A stretch of 64,000 nucleotides of DNA. It comes from Hyphomonadaceae bacterium UKL13-1 (lineage in GTDB: Bacteria; Pseudomonadota; Alphaproteobacteria; Caulobacterales; Aquidulcibacteraceae). Position numbers and translations under genes: made by a program. This document shows positions 9,875-18,546 of the stretch, piece after piece; the stretch's first letter is position 1, and each line of letters opens with the position of its first letter. The stretch is taken from contig CP012156.1 in NCBI GenBank assembly GCA_001602435.1, positions 3,231,898-3,295,897 on the forward strand. The letters are read 5' to 3'. Below the pieces are notes generated by a model that saw only the letters and a list, made by a program, of their open reading frames with translations, was not told the DNA's origin and did not search any database.

Positions 9875-10187
9875 GATGACGCAGCCACCGAAATGGCGCC
9901 TAGGACGGATGCGACCTCTGGCCATAGCGCATCACGTCATGAGCAAAAGATTGACCAGACTTTACAGCTATAAGGGCCATTCCATCACGCTCGCAATGGC
10001 TATCACCAACGACGCGCAATTTCGCTACGGACTTGACCCGACAGCTCCCCATCCCTAGCTGAAGGGAAGACAAAGTCTTTTCCCAGACCTATCTGGTCAA
10101 ACAATGATTGACGCAGCGGTTCTTGTGTTCCATCGAAGGCGGAAACCTTCGTCAACACGTTCTGGACCCCAGCAAGGAGCACGACAC
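9875..10187. other. 313-base intergenic region between the PPC protein and grxD
   Basis: Divergent regulatory interval with no convincing gene. A 61-codon plus-strand frame at 9873-10058 lacks a ribosome site and any family likeness. A perfect six-base-pair hairpin (CGAAGG, six-base loop, CCTTCG) lies at 10134-10151, about 37 bases before the grxD start. A weaker GGGAAGAC/GTC-TTTTCCC hairpin is at about 10063-10083. A TTGACC at 9951 is followed by TATAAG only 12 bases later, too close for a normal promoter. No promoter can be named with confidence. Confidence 0.5.
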
Positions 10188-10517
10188 ATGAGCGACGCAC
10201 AAGCTTTTATCGATAATCTGGTCAAAACCAATGATGTGGTATTGTTCATGAAGGGCACGTCCCGCATGCCAATGTGCGGGTTTTCCGGCACCGTCGTCAA
10301 AATCCTGGACCATGTAGGTGTTGATTTTCAGGATGTGAACGTGCTCGCCAACGAAGATGTCCGCCAAGGCATCAAGGACTATTCCAACTGGCCCACGATC
10401 CCCCAACTCTATGTGAAGGGTGAGTTTATTGGCGGCTGCGACATCATTCGGGAAATGTTTGAAACCGGCGAGCTCAAGCAAGTTTTGAGCGAAGCTGGCG
10501 TCGCGTTGCAAGCCTAA
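10188..10517 (+). CDS. grxD: Monothiol glutaredoxin, Grx4 family
   Basis: CGFS-type monothiol glutaredoxin of 109 residues that carries and transfers [2Fe-2S] clusters, often as a heterodimer with BolA. The signature KGTSRMPMCGFSG is at about residues 22-34, with the single active cysteine in CGFS. The glutathione-site segment WPTIPQLYVKGEFIGGCDI follows. The ATG at 10188 is preceded by AAGGAG at about 10174. A longer frame upstream has no family resemblance. bolA is 2.2 kb away on the same strand, separated by the PPC gene. A strong bidirectional terminator follows. Confidence 0.95.
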   Translation: MSDAQAFIDNLVKTNDVVLFMKGTSRMPMCGFSGTVVKILDHVGVDFQDVNVLANEDVRQGIKDYSNWPTIPQLYVKGEFIGGCDIIREMFETGELKQVLSEAGVALQA

Positions 10518-10540
10518 TCAGGCGATCGTCTGAGATACAA

Positions 10541-10574
10541 AAAAGCCCGCTCGGCCAAGGCTGAGCGGGCTTTT
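10541..10574. terminator. Bidirectional intrinsic terminator between grxD and rpsD
   Basis: Perfect 12-base-pair stem, AAAAGCCCGCTC pairing with GAGCGGGCTTTT around a ten-base loop. It has an A-tract on one side and a T-tract on the other, so it can stop transcripts from both directions. It sits between the convergent grxD and rpsD stops. Confidence 0.92.
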
Positions 10575-10597
10575 CTGTGTCTGATTTTGGCAGAGAA

Positions 10598-11218
10598 TTA
10601 CGAAGCGTAATATTCCACAACCATGTTTGGTTCCATTTTAACTGGATAAGGAACGTCAGCCAATTCTGGCACGCGCAAGAAGGTGGCCTTCATCGCGCCG
10701 ACATCCATTTCGATATAGTCAGGGAAATCGCGCTCTGCTGAGTCCAAAGCTTCCAATACCAAAGCCATGGTGCGGGACTTTTCGCGGACCTGAACAACGT
10801 CACCGACGCGCAAACGGTATGAAGGAATATTGACCTTCTTGCCGTTCACCATCACGTGGCCGTGGTTGACGAATTGGCGCGACGCAAACACGGTCGGCAC
10901 GAACTTCGCGCGATAGACCAATGCATCCAGACGGCACTCCAACAGGCCGATCAGGTTTTCAGCGGTGTTGCCCTTGCGGCGTGCGGCTTCTTCATAGAGG
11001 CCAGCAAACTGCTTTTCAGTGATGTTGCCATAATAGCCCTTCAGCTTCTGCTTCGCGCGAAGCTGAGCGCCGAAGGCCGAAACCTTGGCTGGACGGGCGG
11101 TTGGGCCGTGCTGACCTGGCTTATAGGTCCGCTTGTTAACGGGGCTTTTTGGACGGCCCCACAGGTTTTCACTGAGGCGACGGTCGATTTTATATTTCGC
11201 AGCAATGCGCTTTGACAT
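10598..11218 (-). CDS. rpsD: 30S ribosomal protein S4
   Basis: Primary 16S rRNA-binding protein that starts assembly of the small ribosomal subunit body; 206 residues, the usual alphaproteobacterial length. The N-terminal basic segment contains [18 protein letters not shown], and the S4 RNA-binding domain has [15 protein letters not shown] and [16 protein letters not shown]. It is monocistronic here rather than in the alpha operon, which is usual for this class. A good sigma-70 promoter lies about 125 bases upstream on the same strand, leaving a leader of roughly 118 bases. Confidence 0.98.
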   Translation of the reverse strand: MSKRIAAKYKIDRRLSENLWGRPKSPVNKRTYKPGQHGPTARPAKVSAFGAQLRAKQKLKGYYGNITEKQFAGLYEEAARRKGNTAENLIGLLECRLDALVYRAKFVPTVFASRQFVNHGHVMVNGKKVNIPSYRLRVGDVVQVREKSRTMALVLEALDSAERDFPDYIEMDVGAMKATFLRVPELADVPYPVKMEPNMVVEYYAS

Positions 11219-11342
11219 GTTTAGTCCATTTACGTTTTTGACGGTCCGGGCGGCACACCATGTGTCGCGATTGCAATGGCCGGAAATCCATCACCCATAT
11301 TTTCCCCCAGTGAAGGCAGTGCCAACCCAGCGAGAAGGCGCG

Positions 11343-11371
11343 CTTAAACGGGATTGCCACCTCAGAGTCAA
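11343..11371 (-). promoter_or_regulatory. Predicted sigma-70 promoter for rpsD
   Basis: Reading the minus strand, TTGACT (11371-11366) is followed by exactly 17 bases and then TTTAAG (11348-11343). Transcription would start near 11336, giving rpsD a leader of about 118 bases. Both hexamers match the consensus in four or more positions. Confidence 0.6.
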
Positions 11372-11418
11372 GGATTGAGGGCAGTTTTGACCCAAACCCA
11401 TCTGCATTCAATGCACGC

Positions 11419-11448
11419 TTGACTTATAGTTCAATACTAAACTATATT
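11419..11448 (+). promoter_or_regulatory. Predicted promoter with overlapping palindromic operator for the nitroreductase/MarR operon
   Basis: TTGACT at 11419-11424 and TATATT at 11443-11448 (18-base spacing; CTATAT at 17) form a promoter. Between them lies a perfect inverted repeat, TATAGTT (11425-11431) and AACTATA (11440-11446) with an eight-base spacer. A protein bound there would block RNA polymerase. The MarR regulator encoded second in the operon is the natural candidate. Confidence 0.6.
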
Positions 11449-11478
11449 GGTTGAACGTTAAACCAAACAGAGGTCGCC

Positions 11479-12621
11479 ATGACAGATCGTCGAACCATCC
11501 TCCAACTTCTCGCCATAAGTTCATTGGCCGCCGTGCCTGCGGTCGGTGCCACACTGAAACCAAACTCTGACCCTGCCGCAGCTTGGCGCAATCCCGGTGC
11601 GGGCCAAAAGGACCCGCGCCTCTATTGTCTCGCCCATGCCATTCTCGCCCCCAATCCACACAATCGTCAGCCTTGGCTGGTCAGTCTGGAGGGTGAAGAC
11701 ACCATCAAATTCTATTTCGATACGAGCCGCCGACTGCCCGCTACCGACCCCTATGACCGTCAGCTCGCGATTGGCTGTGGTGCCTTCCTTGAAATCCTGT
11801 CGATTGCCGCAGCTGAAATCGGCTATGAGACCCAAATAAGCCTTTTCCCGATGGGTGAGCCGCAACCTTATTTGGATGATAAGCCTATGGCCCATATCCG
11901 CTTCGTGAAGGGCGGCACGAAGGACCCGCTTTACGCCTTAATCACGCAAAGGCGCTCCAACAAAGAGGCCTATGACCCCAAGAAGCCCGTTCGTGCTGAG
12001 GCTTTGCAGGAACTTTTGACGATGGAGCCGAGCGACAAGCTAACGCTCGCAGGCACATTGTCGGGCGACGCCCAATGTGAAAGCCTGCGGCAACTCACCA
12101 TTCAAGCCTATCGGCGCGAAATCGAAACCCCCGTGGCCCTAAAAGAGAGCATCGATTTGATGCGGATCGGTAAAGCCGAGATTGCGAAATATCGAGACGG
12201 GATTGATCTAGACTTTCCTGGCATAGGAGCCATGCAAGCCATGGGCCTAATCACCCGCGAAAAAATGATGACGCCTGGCACCACGGCCTATCAGCAAGGT
12301 CTCGAGCAATATGACCCTTTGGCGAAATCCGCCTGGGGATATGTTTGGCTCATCAGCAATTCCAAGGATCGCTTCGCCGAGTTGGCGGCGGGTCGCGCCT
12401 ATGCCCGCCTCAATCTTCGCGCCACCTCACTTGGGATCGCCATGCACCCGATGAGCCAAGCCTTACAAGAATATGCTGAAATGGGTACAATCAAGGCCGA
12501 AACGGAAAAGGTCGTCGGCCTGGCACCTGATAAGTGTCTACAGATGCTCGCCAGAATAGGCTATGGTGGCAAGGTTTCACCGTCACCAAGACGGGGCCTT
12601 GCAGAGCATCTTCGGACATGA
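11479..12621 (+). CDS. Acg-type nitroreductase-fold protein with Tat signal
   Basis: Protein of 380 residues with a twin-arginine signal (DRRTILQLLAISSLAAVP), so probably exported folded with its cofactor. The remainder resembles the Acg/Rv2032 family of flavin-binding nitroreductase-like proteins: an early NPHNRQPW segment, RRLPATDPYDRQL and QRRSNKEAY, then a second half with a conserved MHPMSQALQEY. Acg proteins are thought to bind or store flavin rather than carry out a known reduction. The stop overlaps the MarR start by four bases (ATGA), so the two genes are translationally coupled. A palindrome-containing promoter lies 30 bases upstream. Confidence 0.75.
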   Translation: MTDRRTILQLLAISSLAAVPAVGATLKPNSDPAAAWRNPGAGQKDPRLYCLAHAILAPNPHNRQPWLVSLEGEDTIKFYFDTSRRLPATDPYDRQLAIGCGAFLEILSIAAAEIGYETQISLFPMGEPQPYLDDKPMAHIRFVKGGTKDPLYALITQRRSNKEAYDPKKPVRAEALQELLTMEPSDKLTLAGTLSGDAQCESLRQLTIQAYRREIETPVALKESIDLMRIGKAEIAKYRDGIDLDFPGIGAMQAMGLITREKMMTPGTTAYQQGLEQYDPLAKSAWGYVWLISNSKDRFAELAAGRAYARLNLRATSLGIAMHPMSQALQEYAEMGTIKAETEKVVGLAPDKCLQMLARIGYGGKVSPSPRRGLAEHLRT

Positions 12622-13085
12622 CCTCAGACAGTCCCAATTCAGACTTCACAGCGATCGCTTTTTCCTTCTTCAACGAAATCGGGATCATTGACCAATTGGG
12701 GCGCAACCGCTTTGAGCGTGTCTTGCCAGATGGGCTTTCGATTGCAGGCTTTAGCTTGCTCAACCACTTTGTCCGCTTGAATAAAACCCAAGACACGCCA
12801 AGCCATTTGGCCAAGGCCTTCCAAGTGACTAAAGGGGCGATGACCAACACGATTCATCGCCTCGAGGCCTTAGGCTTGGTGACGATTGTTGCCGACCCCA
12901 GTGACGGGCGGGGCAAACTCGTCTCGATAACAGAAGCAGGGACCGCGGCGCGCCACGATGCCATCGCCCGGCTAGCACCCTCTCTGCAGCAATTGTCTGG
13001 CCTGATAGACCCCAAAGAGTTGCAGGCCCTTATTCCCACCCTGATGAAAATACGTGCCATTCTCGACGCCAACCGCGAGCCCTGA
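12618..13085 (+). CDS. MarR family transcriptional regulator
   Basis: Winged-helix regulator of 155 residues. The DNA-binding region contains PSHLAKAFQVTKGAMTNTIH followed by the RLEALGLV wing and DPSDGRGKLVSIT, the typical MarR DxRxxxV/L-x-L-T pattern. The ATG overlaps the stop of the preceding nitroreductase-like gene, so both are on one transcript. MarR proteins commonly repress their own operon and release on ligand binding. The palindrome at 11425-11446 is the likely target (inference). The effector is unknown. Confidence 0.85.
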   Translation: MTSDSPNSDFTAIAFSFFNEIGIIDQLGRNRFERVLPDGLSIAGFSLLNHFVRLNKTQDTPSHLAKAFQVTKGAMTNTIHRLEALGLVTIVADPSDGRGKLVSITEAGTAARHDAIARLAPSLQQLSGLIDPKELQALIPTLMKIRAILDANREP

Positions 13086-13190
13086 CCCGCAGTCGTGACT
13101 TCGGCTGCCAATGGCGCTATCAGACGACGCCTGCCAGAGCACCGAAAAAGCTAGCCCCCTCCTAAGACCTGTCGTCAGAAGCCGATCCCC

Positions 13191-15062
13191 ATGTTGCAAA
13201 TCACAGACCTAACTTATCGCCTTGCGCGGCGCGTGCTGTTTGATGGGGCCAATGCCGTCATATCCGATGGTTGGAAAGTAGGCCTTGTTGGCAAGAATGG
13301 CTCTGGCAAATCGACGCTTTTGCGCATCATTCAAGACGAGGCGATGAAGGGCGACGGTAGTGTCCGCCTCAAGCGCGGTGCCCGCATGGGCTTTGTTGCC
13401 CAAGAGATTGCCGCTACGCCCGATCCCATGTTGGACGTCGTGCTGGCTGCCGACACCGAACGCGCCAGCCTGATGACAGAGGCCGAAACTGCAACCGACC
13501 CCAACCGGATTGGTGAAATCCATACGCGCTTGGCCGATATTGATGCTTATTCTGCCGAGGCACGCGCCAGCGAAATTTTAGTCGGTCTTGGATTTAAACA
13601 AGAAGAACTGATGAACCCAGCGGGTTCCTTCTCCGGTGGCTGGCGCATGCGCGCCGCGTTGGCGGGTGTTCTCTTCTCCATGCCTGACCTCTTGGTCTTG
13701 GACGAACCAACCAATTATCTCGACCTTGAGGGTGCAGCTTGGCTGGAGGCCTTCCTGCGCAAATATCCCAACACGGTTCTCGTGGTCAGCCACGACCGCG
13801 AAATGCTCAATCGCTCTGTCACCCACATCATGGCGCTGGAAGATTCTAAGTTAGAGGTCCACACTGGCGGCTACGACACCTATTTGCGCCGCCGCGCCGA
13901 GCGCGCAGCCCTGTTGGCGGGGCAAAAAGCTAAGCAAGATGCGGCTAAGGCCCATTTGCAGGCATTCGTTGATCGATTCCGCGCCAAGGCCTCAAAAGCC
14001 CGTCAGGCGCAAAGTCGGATCAAGATGCTGGAAAAGATGCAGGAAATCTCCGTCCCCATCGCGGACCGAGCCATGCCCTTCCACTTTGATGAGCCCAGCG
14101 AACTAGCTTCCCCCTTGATCCAGCTGGATGAAGCCGACCTTGGCTATATTGACGGCAAGCCCGTGCTTCGAAAGGTGGACTTCCGGCTCGATCATGACGA
14201 CCGGATCGTCATCATCGGCCCAAACGGCCAAGGCAAGACAACGTTGGTAAAGTCCATTGGTGCCCGGCTTGAGTTGTTAAATGGCAAGCGGCGGGCGTCC
14301 AAGGCAGTCAAGATTGGCTATTTCAGCCAAGACCAATTGGATGAATTGCGCGCGGGCGAAACCGTACTGCAGCACGTCCGGGATCTAGAGCCCGAATGGC
14401 CGCCCTCTCGCCACCGCTCCTTGGCGGCACGCATGGGATTTGGTCAGGAAAAAATCGACACCCATGTCGAAAAGCTTTCAGGCGGCGAGAAGGTGCGTTT
14501 GCTTCTGGGCCTGATGGCCTATGCCAAGCCGCACGTCTTGATCTTGGACGAGCCGACGAGCCACTTGGACATCGATAGCCGCGAGGCCTTGATTCACGCG
14601 CTCAATGACTATTCAGGGGCTGTATTGCTCATCACCCACGATGTCTATTTGGCAGAAGCCTGTGCGGACCGCCTATGGCTCGTCCACAACGGCTATGCGC
14701 GCGCCTATGACGGTGACCTGACCGACTATCGTGGCTTGGTGCTCAGCGCCGATCGTCCTGACGGCGGTGGGGCCGGCAAAAACGCCCCAAAGGCTGCAAC
14801 AAAAAATGACGTCAATGGCGGCAAAAAGGGGCCTTCGCTATCAACCCTGCGCTTCCGCCTCGCTGACGCCGAGAAGGCCGTCACCAAAGAACAGCACGCC
14901 CTCGACACCATCGATGCGCGTCTAGCCTCTCCCAGCCTCTATACCGAGGGGGCCAAAGCCCTCGAAGACCTCACCAAGAAGCGCGCGTGGCATGCGCAAG
15001 CCCTCGCCAAGGCCGAAGCCGCATGGATTGAGCTGAGCGAAGCGATTGAAGCGGCATCCTGA
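13191..15062 (+). CDS. ABC-F family ATPase (Uup/YheS type)
   Basis: Soluble protein of 623 residues with two ABC nucleotide-binding domains and no membrane segments, the ABC-F architecture. These proteins act on ribosomes as translation factors. Walker A motifs are VGKNGSGKST (about residues 34-43) and IGPNGQGKTT. Signature motifs are SFSGGWRMR and KLSGGEKVRLLLG, and Walker B motifs are LLVLDEPTNYLD and VLILDEPTSHLD. The linker between the domains is basic and helical (FRAKASKARQAQSR). A C-terminal helical, probably coiled-coil tail follows a Lys/Gly-rich segment. An intrinsic terminator follows. Which ABC-F subfamily it belongs to is uncertain. Confidence 0.9.
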   Translation: MLQITDLTYRLARRVLFDGANAVISDGWKVGLVGKNGSGKSTLLRIIQDEAMKGDGSVRLKRGARMGFVAQEIAATPDPMLDVVLAADTERASLMTEAETATDPNRIGEIHTRLADIDAYSAEARASEILVGLGFKQEELMNPAGSFSGGWRMRAALAGVLFSMPDLLVLDEPTNYLDLEGAAWLEAFLRKYPNTVLVVSHDREMLNRSVTHIMALEDSKLEVHTGGYDTYLRRRAERAALLAGQKAKQDAAKAHLQAFVDRFRAKASKARQAQSRIKMLEKMQEISVPIADRAMPFHFDEPSELASPLIQLDEADLGYIDGKPVLRKVDFRLDHDDRIVIIGPNGQGKTTLVKSIGARLELLNGKRRASKAVKIGYFSQDQLDELRAGETVLQHVRDLEPEWPPSRHRSLAARMGFGQEKIDTHVEKLSGGEKVRLLLGLMAYAKPHVLILDEPTSHLDIDSREALIHALNDYSGAVLLITHDVYLAEACADRLWLVHNGYARAYDGDLTDYRGLVLSADRPDGGGAGKNAPKAATKNDVNGGKKGPSLSTLRFRLADAEKAVTKEQHALDTIDARLASPSLYTEGAKALEDLTKKRAWHAQALAKAEAAWIELSEAIEAAS

Positions 15063-15075
15063 CACCGCAAAACGA

Positions 15076-15106
15076 AAAAGGCGGCCCCGAGGGACCGCCT
15101 TCTTAT
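15076..15106. terminator. Intrinsic terminator between the ABC-F gene and rplS
   Basis: AAGGCGG (15078-15084) pairs with CCGCCTT (15095-15101), with an inner CCC/GGG pair closing a small loop. It is flanked by an A-run on the left and a T-rich stretch (TCTTATCTTT) on the right. It can serve both convergent genes. Confidence 0.8.
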
Positions 15107-15126
15107 CTTTAAACCTGTAGCTTGGC

Positions 15127-15504
15127 TTATTCGCCGAAACCACGGCCGTCGGTGCGCTCGGCGATCCGGGCCGACTTACCGCGACGGTCACGCAGGTAGT
15201 ACAACTTAGCGCGGCGCACTTTACCTTTGCGCACAACGGTGATCGACTCAACATTTGGCGAATGCAGTGGGAAAACCCGCTCTACGCCTTCGCCGAAGGA
15301 GATCTTGCGAACCGTGAAGTTGGCATTGATGCCACCGCCAGAGCGGGCAATACAAACGCCTTCATAGGCCTGAACGCGCTCGCGCTCGCCTTCTTTGATC
15401 TTCACGTTCACGCGCAGGGTGTCACCTGGCGAAAATTCTGGGATGGACTTGCCTTCGGAGACGCGTGCGACTTCCTCGGCATCGAGTGTTTCGATGATAT
15501 TCAT
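15127..15504 (-). CDS. rplS: 50S ribosomal protein L19
   Basis: L19 lies at the interface of the two ribosomal subunits. The protein has 125 residues with recognisable [36 protein letters not shown] and the typical [28 protein letters not shown]. trmD lies upstream on the same strand with 127 bases between. This is the usual trmD-rplS order, but rpsP and rimM, normally in the same operon, are missing here. Confidence 0.97.
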   Translation of the reverse strand: MNIIETLDAEEVARVSEGKSIPEFSPGDTLRVNVKIKEGERERVQAYEGVCIARSGGGINANFTVRKISFGEGVERVFPLHSPNVESITVVRKGKVRRAKLYYLRDRRGKSARIAERTDGRGFGE

Positions 15505-15631
15505 GTCAGCTCACCTTGCACGATTCCTACTTAAGACTTTGAAACCAGATCAAAAGCTCAAGAAGGCCGCGGCATTGTTGTTGTCAAAGAGAACTTTGAG
15601 GTTGAAAGAAGACGCGCGTTTATACGAATGA

Positions 15632-16327
15632 TCAGGCTTTGTCACCCTTATAAACTGCCCAAAGGTCGGGGCGACGGGCTTCGGTAACCGATTCAGATTG
15701 CTGCTTTTTCCATGCGGCAATCTTTGCATGGTCCCCAGACATTAGAACCGGCGGGATCTCATGGCCCTCAAAGCTGCGCGGCCGTGTGTAGAGGGGATGC
15801 TCCAACAGACCAGATTCAAAGCTCTCCTCGCCAAGGCTATCAGCATTACCCAACAGGCCCGGCAACAGGCGGACACTGGCTTCCACCAGCATTTGTGCGG
15901 GCAGGTCGCCGCCTGTCAGCACAATATCGCCCACCGCAATTTCTTCCATCTCGCGGGTCAAAATGGCGCGCTCATCCAACCCTTCAAAGCGGCCGCAAAA
16001 CAGCACAACGCCAGGACCATCCGCCAATTCGCGAACCCGGGCTTGGGTCAAAGGCTTGCCACGTGGGGTCAGATAAATCAGGGGGCGGCCATCACGTGGC
16101 AAGCTATCGATTGCGCGCGCCGCCACATCCGCTTTCATCACCATGCCCGCGCCGCCTCCGGCCGGGGTGTCATCCACTTGCCGATGTTTGCCATCGCCGA
16201 ACGAGCGCAAGTCAATCAATTCCAGCGACCACACAGATTTTTCGAGCCCGCTGCCGATCAAGGACGCACCAAGGGCGCCGGGCCAAGCCTCTGGGGTTAG
16301 GGTGATGACTGAGACGGAAAAGGGCAT
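15632..16327 (-). CDS. trmD: tRNA (guanine-N1-)-methyltransferase
   Basis: SPOUT-class methyltransferase that makes m1G37 in tRNAs reading CNN codons, preventing +1 frameshifts. The 231-residue product shows the trefoil-knot motifs: IYLTPRGKPLTQ, VLFCGRFEGLDERAI, and EIAVGDIVLTGGDLPAQMLVEA. The C-terminus has YTRPRSFEGHEIPPVLMSGDHAKI. The ATG at 16327 (MPFSVSVITL) fits the family start; a 16-residue longer frame has no support. Its partner rplS is downstream. rimM, its usual operon mate, is 12 kb away. Confidence 0.97.
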   Translation of the reverse strand: MPFSVSVITLTPEAWPGALGASLIGSGLEKSVWSLELIDLRSFGDGKHRQVDDTPAGGGAGMVMKADVAARAIDSLPRDGRPLIYLTPRGKPLTQARVRELADGPGVVLFCGRFEGLDERAILTREMEEIAVGDIVLTGGDLPAQMLVEASVRLLPGLLGNADSLGEESFESGLLEHPLYTRPRSFEGHEIPPVLMSGDHAKIAAWKKQQSESVTEARRPDLWAVYKGDKA

Positions 16328-16437
16328 GCCTTCTTTTAGCCCAGCACAGCGCCACTGCGAAGTCGCTCCGCACATTGCCTTACATCCCCTGCGAACCCAG
16401 ACGTGACGACCTCGAAAAGCCGCGCTAAAGGGTCGAA

Positions 16438-17850
16438 ATGAACATTTATTTTCTGGGAATCGGTGGGGCTGGGGTCAGCGCCTTAGCCAGCGTCTTGCAA
16501 TCGCAGGGCCATCAGGTCACCGGCTCCGACGAAGGGGTATTCCCGCCCGTATCGACTTATCTCGACCAAGCCGGCATCACCTATGCCAAGCGCTTTGATG
16601 TGGCCAATCTGCCAGAGAAAATCGATGTGGCCGTTGTGGGCACCACCGCCAAAATGGACGCAGCCACCAACCCGGAACTTGCTGAACTACAAAAGCGCGG
16701 CGTGCCTTGCTATAATTTCGCGACATACCTCGGCCAATTCACGCAAGAGCGCGAGAATCTGATTGTAGCCGGCAGCTTTGGGAAAAGCTCCCTCACGGCA
16801 CTGGTCGCTTTCCTCTTGCGCCACGCTGGGCAAGATCCCGGCTGGTTCATCGGTGCGATCCCGCTTGATTTGCCAAAAACCGGCCATGCTGGGACAGACC
16901 CACTCTTCATCATGGAAGGCGACGAATATATCGTCAGCCTGCAAGATCGCCGCAGCAAGTTTGAACTTTATAGCCCCAGCCACATTCTGATTTCTTCCAT
17001 CGTGCATGACCATATCAATATGTTCCCGACGATGGAGAGCTATGAGGCCCCGTTCGCCAAGCTATTCTCGGCTTTGCCCTCAGAAGGCCTGCTCATTGCC
17101 TGTCACACCTATGAGCCAGTCCGTCGATTGATTGGAGACCGGCCTGCAATTTGGTACGGCCTAAAGCCAAACCCCGGCTATTATGCCGATAAGATCGTGA
17201 TTGGCGAAGTCACCCAGTTTGACCTCGTCTGCCCAAATGGCGAACGGATCGCGCTAGAGACCGAGTTGTTGGGCCTCCACAATATTGAGAACATCATTGG
17301 CGGCAGCGCCTTTGTGCTGGAGCACGGCTTGATGACCCCAGCCCAAGTCCAAGCTGCGGTTCGGGCTTTTCGCGGTGTCGCCCGTCGACTCGACAAGAAG
17401 ACGCGCACCTCTTCCGTTCCGGCCTATGAGGGTTTTGGCTCCTCCTTTGAAAAGGCCCGCTCAGCCATCGATGCGATCCGCCTCCACTTCCCGAGCCGCC
17501 CTTTGGTCGTGGTGTTTGAGCCCCATACGTTTTCGTGGCGCAACCAAGATGCGTTGAGCTGGTATGATCACGTCTTTGAGGGCTGCGATCAGGTTCACAT
17601 TCTGCCGCCGCCAAAAATTGGGGCCGCAAGCCAAGCCCAATTGACGCTGTCAGAAATTCTTTCGCGCGTACATGCGGCAGGCGTTTCGGCTCAAGGCATT
17701 GAGGATACACAGACGTTTCTCCACGACATGCCGGACACATTGAAAGGCGATGAAGTGGTTCTTCTACTCTCTTCAGGCCCGCTCGACGGCTTGGCAGACT
17801 CGCTACCCAAACGCCTCGACACATTATTCGGGGACCGGACTGATAGCTGA
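16438..17850 (+). CDS. mpl: Mpl-like Mur ligase (UDP-MurNAc:tripeptide ligase family)
   Basis: Mur ligase family member of 470 residues, closest in layout to Mpl, which attaches recycled L-Ala-D-Glu-mDAP tripeptide to UDP-MurNAc. The N-terminal domain has GIGGAGVSALA and VTGSDEGVFPP. The central domain has a P-loop, GSFGKSS (residues 112-118), where GTHGKTT is usual, then MEGDEY and SKFELY, and NIENI in place of the common HNxxN. The C-terminal domain has VFEPHTFSWRNQ. The altered P-loop still satisfies G-x-x-G-K-S. The stop overlaps the LysE start (TGATG). Ligase identity is firm; Mpl versus a divergent paralogue is less certain. Confidence 0.75.
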   Translation: MNIYFLGIGGAGVSALASVLQSQGHQVTGSDEGVFPPVSTYLDQAGITYAKRFDVANLPEKIDVAVVGTTAKMDAATNPELAELQKRGVPCYNFATYLGQFTQERENLIVAGSFGKSSLTALVAFLLRHAGQDPGWFIGAIPLDLPKTGHAGTDPLFIMEGDEYIVSLQDRRSKFELYSPSHILISSIVHDHINMFPTMESYEAPFAKLFSALPSEGLLIACHTYEPVRRLIGDRPAIWYGLKPNPGYYADKIVIGEVTQFDLVCPNGERIALETELLGLHNIENIIGGSAFVLEHGLMTPAQVQAAVRAFRGVARRLDKKTRTSSVPAYEGFGSSFEKARSAIDAIRLHFPSRPLVVVFEPHTFSWRNQDALSWYDHVFEGCDQVHILPPPKIGAASQAQLTLSEILSRVHAAGVSAQGIEDTQTFLHDMPDTLKGDEVVLLLSSGPLDGLADSLPKRLDTLFGDRTDS

Positions 17851-18497
17851 TGAACTTTGACCATTTGCCCGTTGATCCCCATGCCTATGCCTCCTTCCTG
17901 CTGATCATGGCAGGCATGGCCGCAACCCCAGGACCGGCCAATCTGTTCGCTTTGGCAACCGGCTTGGCCCAAGGCCCACGCGCTGGACTATGGGGCGTAT
18001 TCGGAATGAATGTTGCTTCATTGGTGTGGTTTGTCTTCGCCGCCTTGGGATTGGGTGTCCTGATGCGCCTCTATCCCACTGTGTTTTCGATGCTGGCGAT
18101 TCTGGGTGGGCTTTATCTGGCTTGGCTTGGACTTAAAGCGCTCCGTGCTGCGCTGTCCAAGGAAACACAAGGCTTCCAACTTGCGGGTCAGGCTGCTGGT
18201 AGTAACCCGTTTAAAGACGGCTTTCTGGTGCAGATCAGCAATCCAAAGGCACTCTTGTTTTTTACCGCCGTCTTGCCACCCTTCATCGATCCGCAGCGCG
18301 ACACCGTCCCGCAATTGGCCATGTTTGCTGCCGGGACCGTCCTGTTTGATACGATCACGATGTCGATGTTTGCGCTGGCAGGGGGCTTGATGGCACGCCA
18401 ATTTGCGCAAGCCCGTTTCGCGCGCCTCTTCTCAGCCGTCGTTGGTTTGCTGCTACTCAGTACGGCCACCATGATGTTGCTCAGAACGCTGCATTGA
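17850..18497 (+). CDS. LysE/RhtB family amino-acid exporter
   Basis: Inner-membrane protein of 215 residues with about six hydrophobic segments and the family marks TPGPANLFALATGLAQGPRAGL near residue 25 and ISNPKALLFFTAVLPPF in the middle. LysE/RhtB proteins export amino acids or their analogues by proton exchange. The substrate cannot be told from sequence. The ATG shares its A with the mpl stop codon, so the two are translationally coupled. A tie to amino acids released during murein recycling is possible but only inferred. Confidence 0.85.
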   Translation: MNFDHLPVDPHAYASFLLIMAGMAATPGPANLFALATGLAQGPRAGLWGVFGMNVASLVWFVFAALGLGVLMRLYPTVFSMLAILGGLYLAWLGLKALRAALSKETQGFQLAGQAAGSNPFKDGFLVQISNPKALLFFTAVLPPFIDPQRDTVPQLAMFAAGTVLFDTITMSMFALAGGLMARQFAQARFARLFSAVVGLLLLSTATMMLLRTLH

Positions 18498-18514
18498 ACC
18501 GAGCGGCGAACCAC

Positions 18515-18537
18515 TTCATTGAATATTTTTTCATTGA
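18515..18537. promoter_or_regulatory. Candidate operator upstream of the TetR gene
   Basis: Two identical TTCATTGA octamers, at 18515-18522 and 18530-18537, lie 15 bases apart just before the TetR start. They create an inverted TGAA-N6-TTCA inside an AT-rich stretch. Position and symmetry suggest a TetR binding site. Confidence 0.4.
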
Positions 18538-18546
18538 GGTGTGGGC

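Noticed and set aside
9951..9974. TTGACC followed by TATAAG upstream of grxD
   Set aside because: The spacing is only 12 bases, too short for a sigma-70 promoter.
9873..10058. Possible small gene of 61 codons upstream of grxD
   Set aside because: No ribosome site, no family likeness, odd composition, and it overlaps the start of the PPC gene in the opposite direction.
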